Positions 5,112 through 6,358 of a DNA stretch of 6,358 bases are shown here, in pieces; position 1 is the first letter of the stretch, and each line of letters starts with the position of its first letter. The translations under genes and the position numbers were made by a program. Under the pieces are notes generated by a model. That model was not told the origin of the DNA, made no database searches, and was given only the letters and a program-made list of their open reading frames with translations. Origin of the DNA: Cytophagales bacterium (GTDB taxonomy: Bacteria; Bacteroidota; Bacteroidia; Cytophagales; UBA9547); contig DMUD01000244.1 of NCBI GenBank assembly GCA_003476475.1, forward strand, positions 2,109 through 8,466. The letters run 5' to 3'.

Positions 5112-6358
5112 ATGGAACAAAACGCTAGCCGCACAAACCGCCGTACCGGAACTAAGAGCAATATTTCAGATTTGGCTTTGTCAATGGGCAAGTTGCCTCC
5201 ACAAAACCTAGAAGCGGAAGAAGCTGTTTTGGGGGCCCTTATGATTGAGAAAGCTTCCATTTCGCTTGTGCAGGATATTTTGCGACCAGAGAGTTTTTAT
5301 AAAGAAGCGCATCGCATTATATACGACACCATTCTTTCCTTGGATAGCAAAGGCGATCCTATCGACTTGCTTACTGTTACCAACGAGTTGCGTAAGAATG
5401 TGCAACTTGAATTTGTAGGCGGGCCCTATTATTTGGTAGAACTTACCCAACGCGTGAGCTCTTCGGCCAATTTGGAATATCACGCCCGTATTGTGTCTGA
5501 AAATTTTATCAAACGCGAACTCATAAAAATATCTTCAGAAATAACGCGCGATTCCTTTGATTATACTACCGATGTTTTCGACCTTTTAGACCATGCACAA
5601 CAACAAATATTCCAAATTGTAGATTCGAACTTAAAAAAGAAATATGCCAGTGTACGCGATATTTTGAAAGAAGCCATTCGCGAATTGGAATCTAAAAGAG
5701 ACAATGATGGAGGACTTACAGGCATTCCTACTGGTTTTTCCGATTTAGACAGGATGACCTCTGGTTTTCAAAAATCCGATTTGATTATTATTGCCGCAAG
5801 GCCAGGTATGGGAAAAACGGCTTTTATGGTGTCGGCCATGCGCAATGCGGCAGTGCAGTTTGGCAAACCCGTGGCCATGTTTTCGCTCGAAATGTCGTCG
5901 GTACAGCTTATCAATCGCCTTATTTCGGCCGAAGCAGAACTGATGAGTGATAAAATTACCAAGGGAAAGCTGGAACCTTTCGAATGGCAACGATTGCACG
6001 AGCGTATTAGTAACTTGAGCAGTGCCCCTATTTTTATTGACGATACGCCTGCCCTTAGCATCATGGAGTTGCGCGCCAAAAGCCGTCAGTTGAAATCGCA
6101 GTACGATATTCAGATGATTATTATCGACTATATGCAGCTCATGAGAGGTTCCGATCCTGGAAAAGGTGGGACCAACCGCGAGCAGGAAATTGCCACCATT
6201 TCTAGGGGCTTGAAAGGTTTGGCAAAAGAACTAAATATTCCTGTCATTGCGCTTTCACAGTTGAGTCGCGCTACCGAAACCCGCGGTGGCGACAAACGAC
6301 CCATGCTTTCCGACTTACGCGAGTCGGGCTCTATAGAACAAGATGCCGATATGGTCAT
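5112..6358 (+). CDS. dnaB: Replicative DNA helicase DnaB, 3'-truncated by the window edge
   Basis: Hexameric 5'-3' helicase that unwinds DNA at the replication fork and is a platform for primase. There are 415 readable residues, and full-length relatives are usually about 450-520, so the C-terminus lies beyond the right edge. Residues 1-27 are a polar, Arg/Lys-rich tail. The helical N-terminal domain begins at PPQNLEAEEAVLGALM (29-44) and runs to about 130, followed by a linker to about 195. The RecA-like motor domain starts near TGIPTGFSDLDRMTSGFQ. Walker A is ARPGMGKT (229-236, K235), the Walker B region is IIIDYMQLM (336-344, D339), the polar motif ALSQLSRATETR spans 380-391, and DLRESGSIEQDAD spans 401-413. 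No intein interrupts the visible motifs. The ATG at 5112 is the first in frame; M25 (5184) is a possible alternative and would still keep the N-domain. It is transcribed divergently from the Mur ligase, 169 bp apart, and has no clear Shine-Dalgarno. Confidence 0.97.
   Translation, partial: MEQNASRTNRRTGTKSNISDLALSMGKLPPQNLEAEEAVLGALMIEKASISLVQDILRPESFYKEAHRIIYDTILSLDSKGDPIDLLTVTNELRKNVQLEFVGGPYYLVELTQRVSSSANLEYHARIVSENFIKRELIKISSEITRDSFDYTTDVFDLLDHAQQQIFQIVDSNLKKKYASVRDILKEAIRELESKRDNDGGLTGIPTGFSDLDRMTSGFQKSDLIIIAARPGMGKTAFMVSAMRNAAVQFGKPVAMFSLEMSSVQLINRLISAEAELMSDKITKGKLEPFEWQRLHERISNLSSAPIFIDDTPALSIMELRAKSRQLKSQYDIQMIIIDYMQLMRGSDPGKGGTNREQEIATISRGLKGLAKELNIPVIALSQLSRATETRGGDKRPMLSDLRESGSIEQDADMV

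Noticed and set aside
6128..6358. A minus-strand open frame at the right edge
   Set aside because: It is antisense to the DnaB motor domain, whose motifs are unmistakable on the plus strand.
5784..6358. Possible intein in dnaB
   Set aside because: DnaB is a frequent intein host, but the Walker A, Walker B and following motifs read through continuously at normal spacing. Only the unseen C-terminus remains unchecked.

Overview
The window looks like an ordinary chromosomal segment of a Bacteroidota bacterium, probably of the Cytophagales/Chitinophagales/Flavobacteriales type. Four things point there. The control regions carry Bacteroidota sigma-A promoter elements (-7 TAnnTTTG, with one excellent -33 TTTG). 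The start codons lack strong Shine-Dalgarno sequences. One gene encodes a DUF4369/DUF5106-like thioredoxin protein, a fold combination typical of that phylum. The Mur ligase is of the GGSAMHNLA type. The DNA is fairly AT-rich, especially between genes.

Layout, left to right. Positions 1-752 (minus strand) hold the N-terminal 250 residues of an RND efflux periplasmic adaptor (HlyD/AcrA family), whose 3' end runs off the left edge. Positions 753-1293 are a 541-bp AT-rich divergent intergenic region with no convincing gene. Positions 1294-2754 (plus) encode an exported thioredoxin-like protein with a CGHC active site. It converges on the next gene, and both stop codons sit in one shared TTAA (2751-2754). 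Positions 2751-3554 (minus) encode a DEDDh 3'-5' exonuclease (DnaQ-like) with an extra C-terminal domain. Just upstream in the same direction, 32 bp away, is an Mpl/MurC-family Mur ligase (3587-4942, minus). Positions 4943-5111 are a compact divergent control region, and 5112 to the right edge (plus) is the replicative helicase DnaB, cut at residue 415.

Functionally this is envelope and replication housekeeping. The Mur ligase is expected to recycle murein peptide in the cytoplasm, the thioredoxin-like protein to act on thiols in the periplasm, and the adaptor to bridge an inner-membrane pump to an outer-membrane channel. DnaB unwinds the replication fork. The exonuclease may edit or repair DNA, and its cotranscription with the Mur ligase looks like shared expression rather than shared chemistry.

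I find no evidence of a new multi-gene system, mobile element, CRISPR array or RNA gene. Two non-coding signals deserve a second look. One is a perfect 18-bp inverted repeat with a 2-nt centre inside the 3' part of the Mur ligase gene (3706-3743). The other is a perfect DnaA-box sequence TTATCCACA (5046-5054), set among short dyads, in the leader of dnaB.
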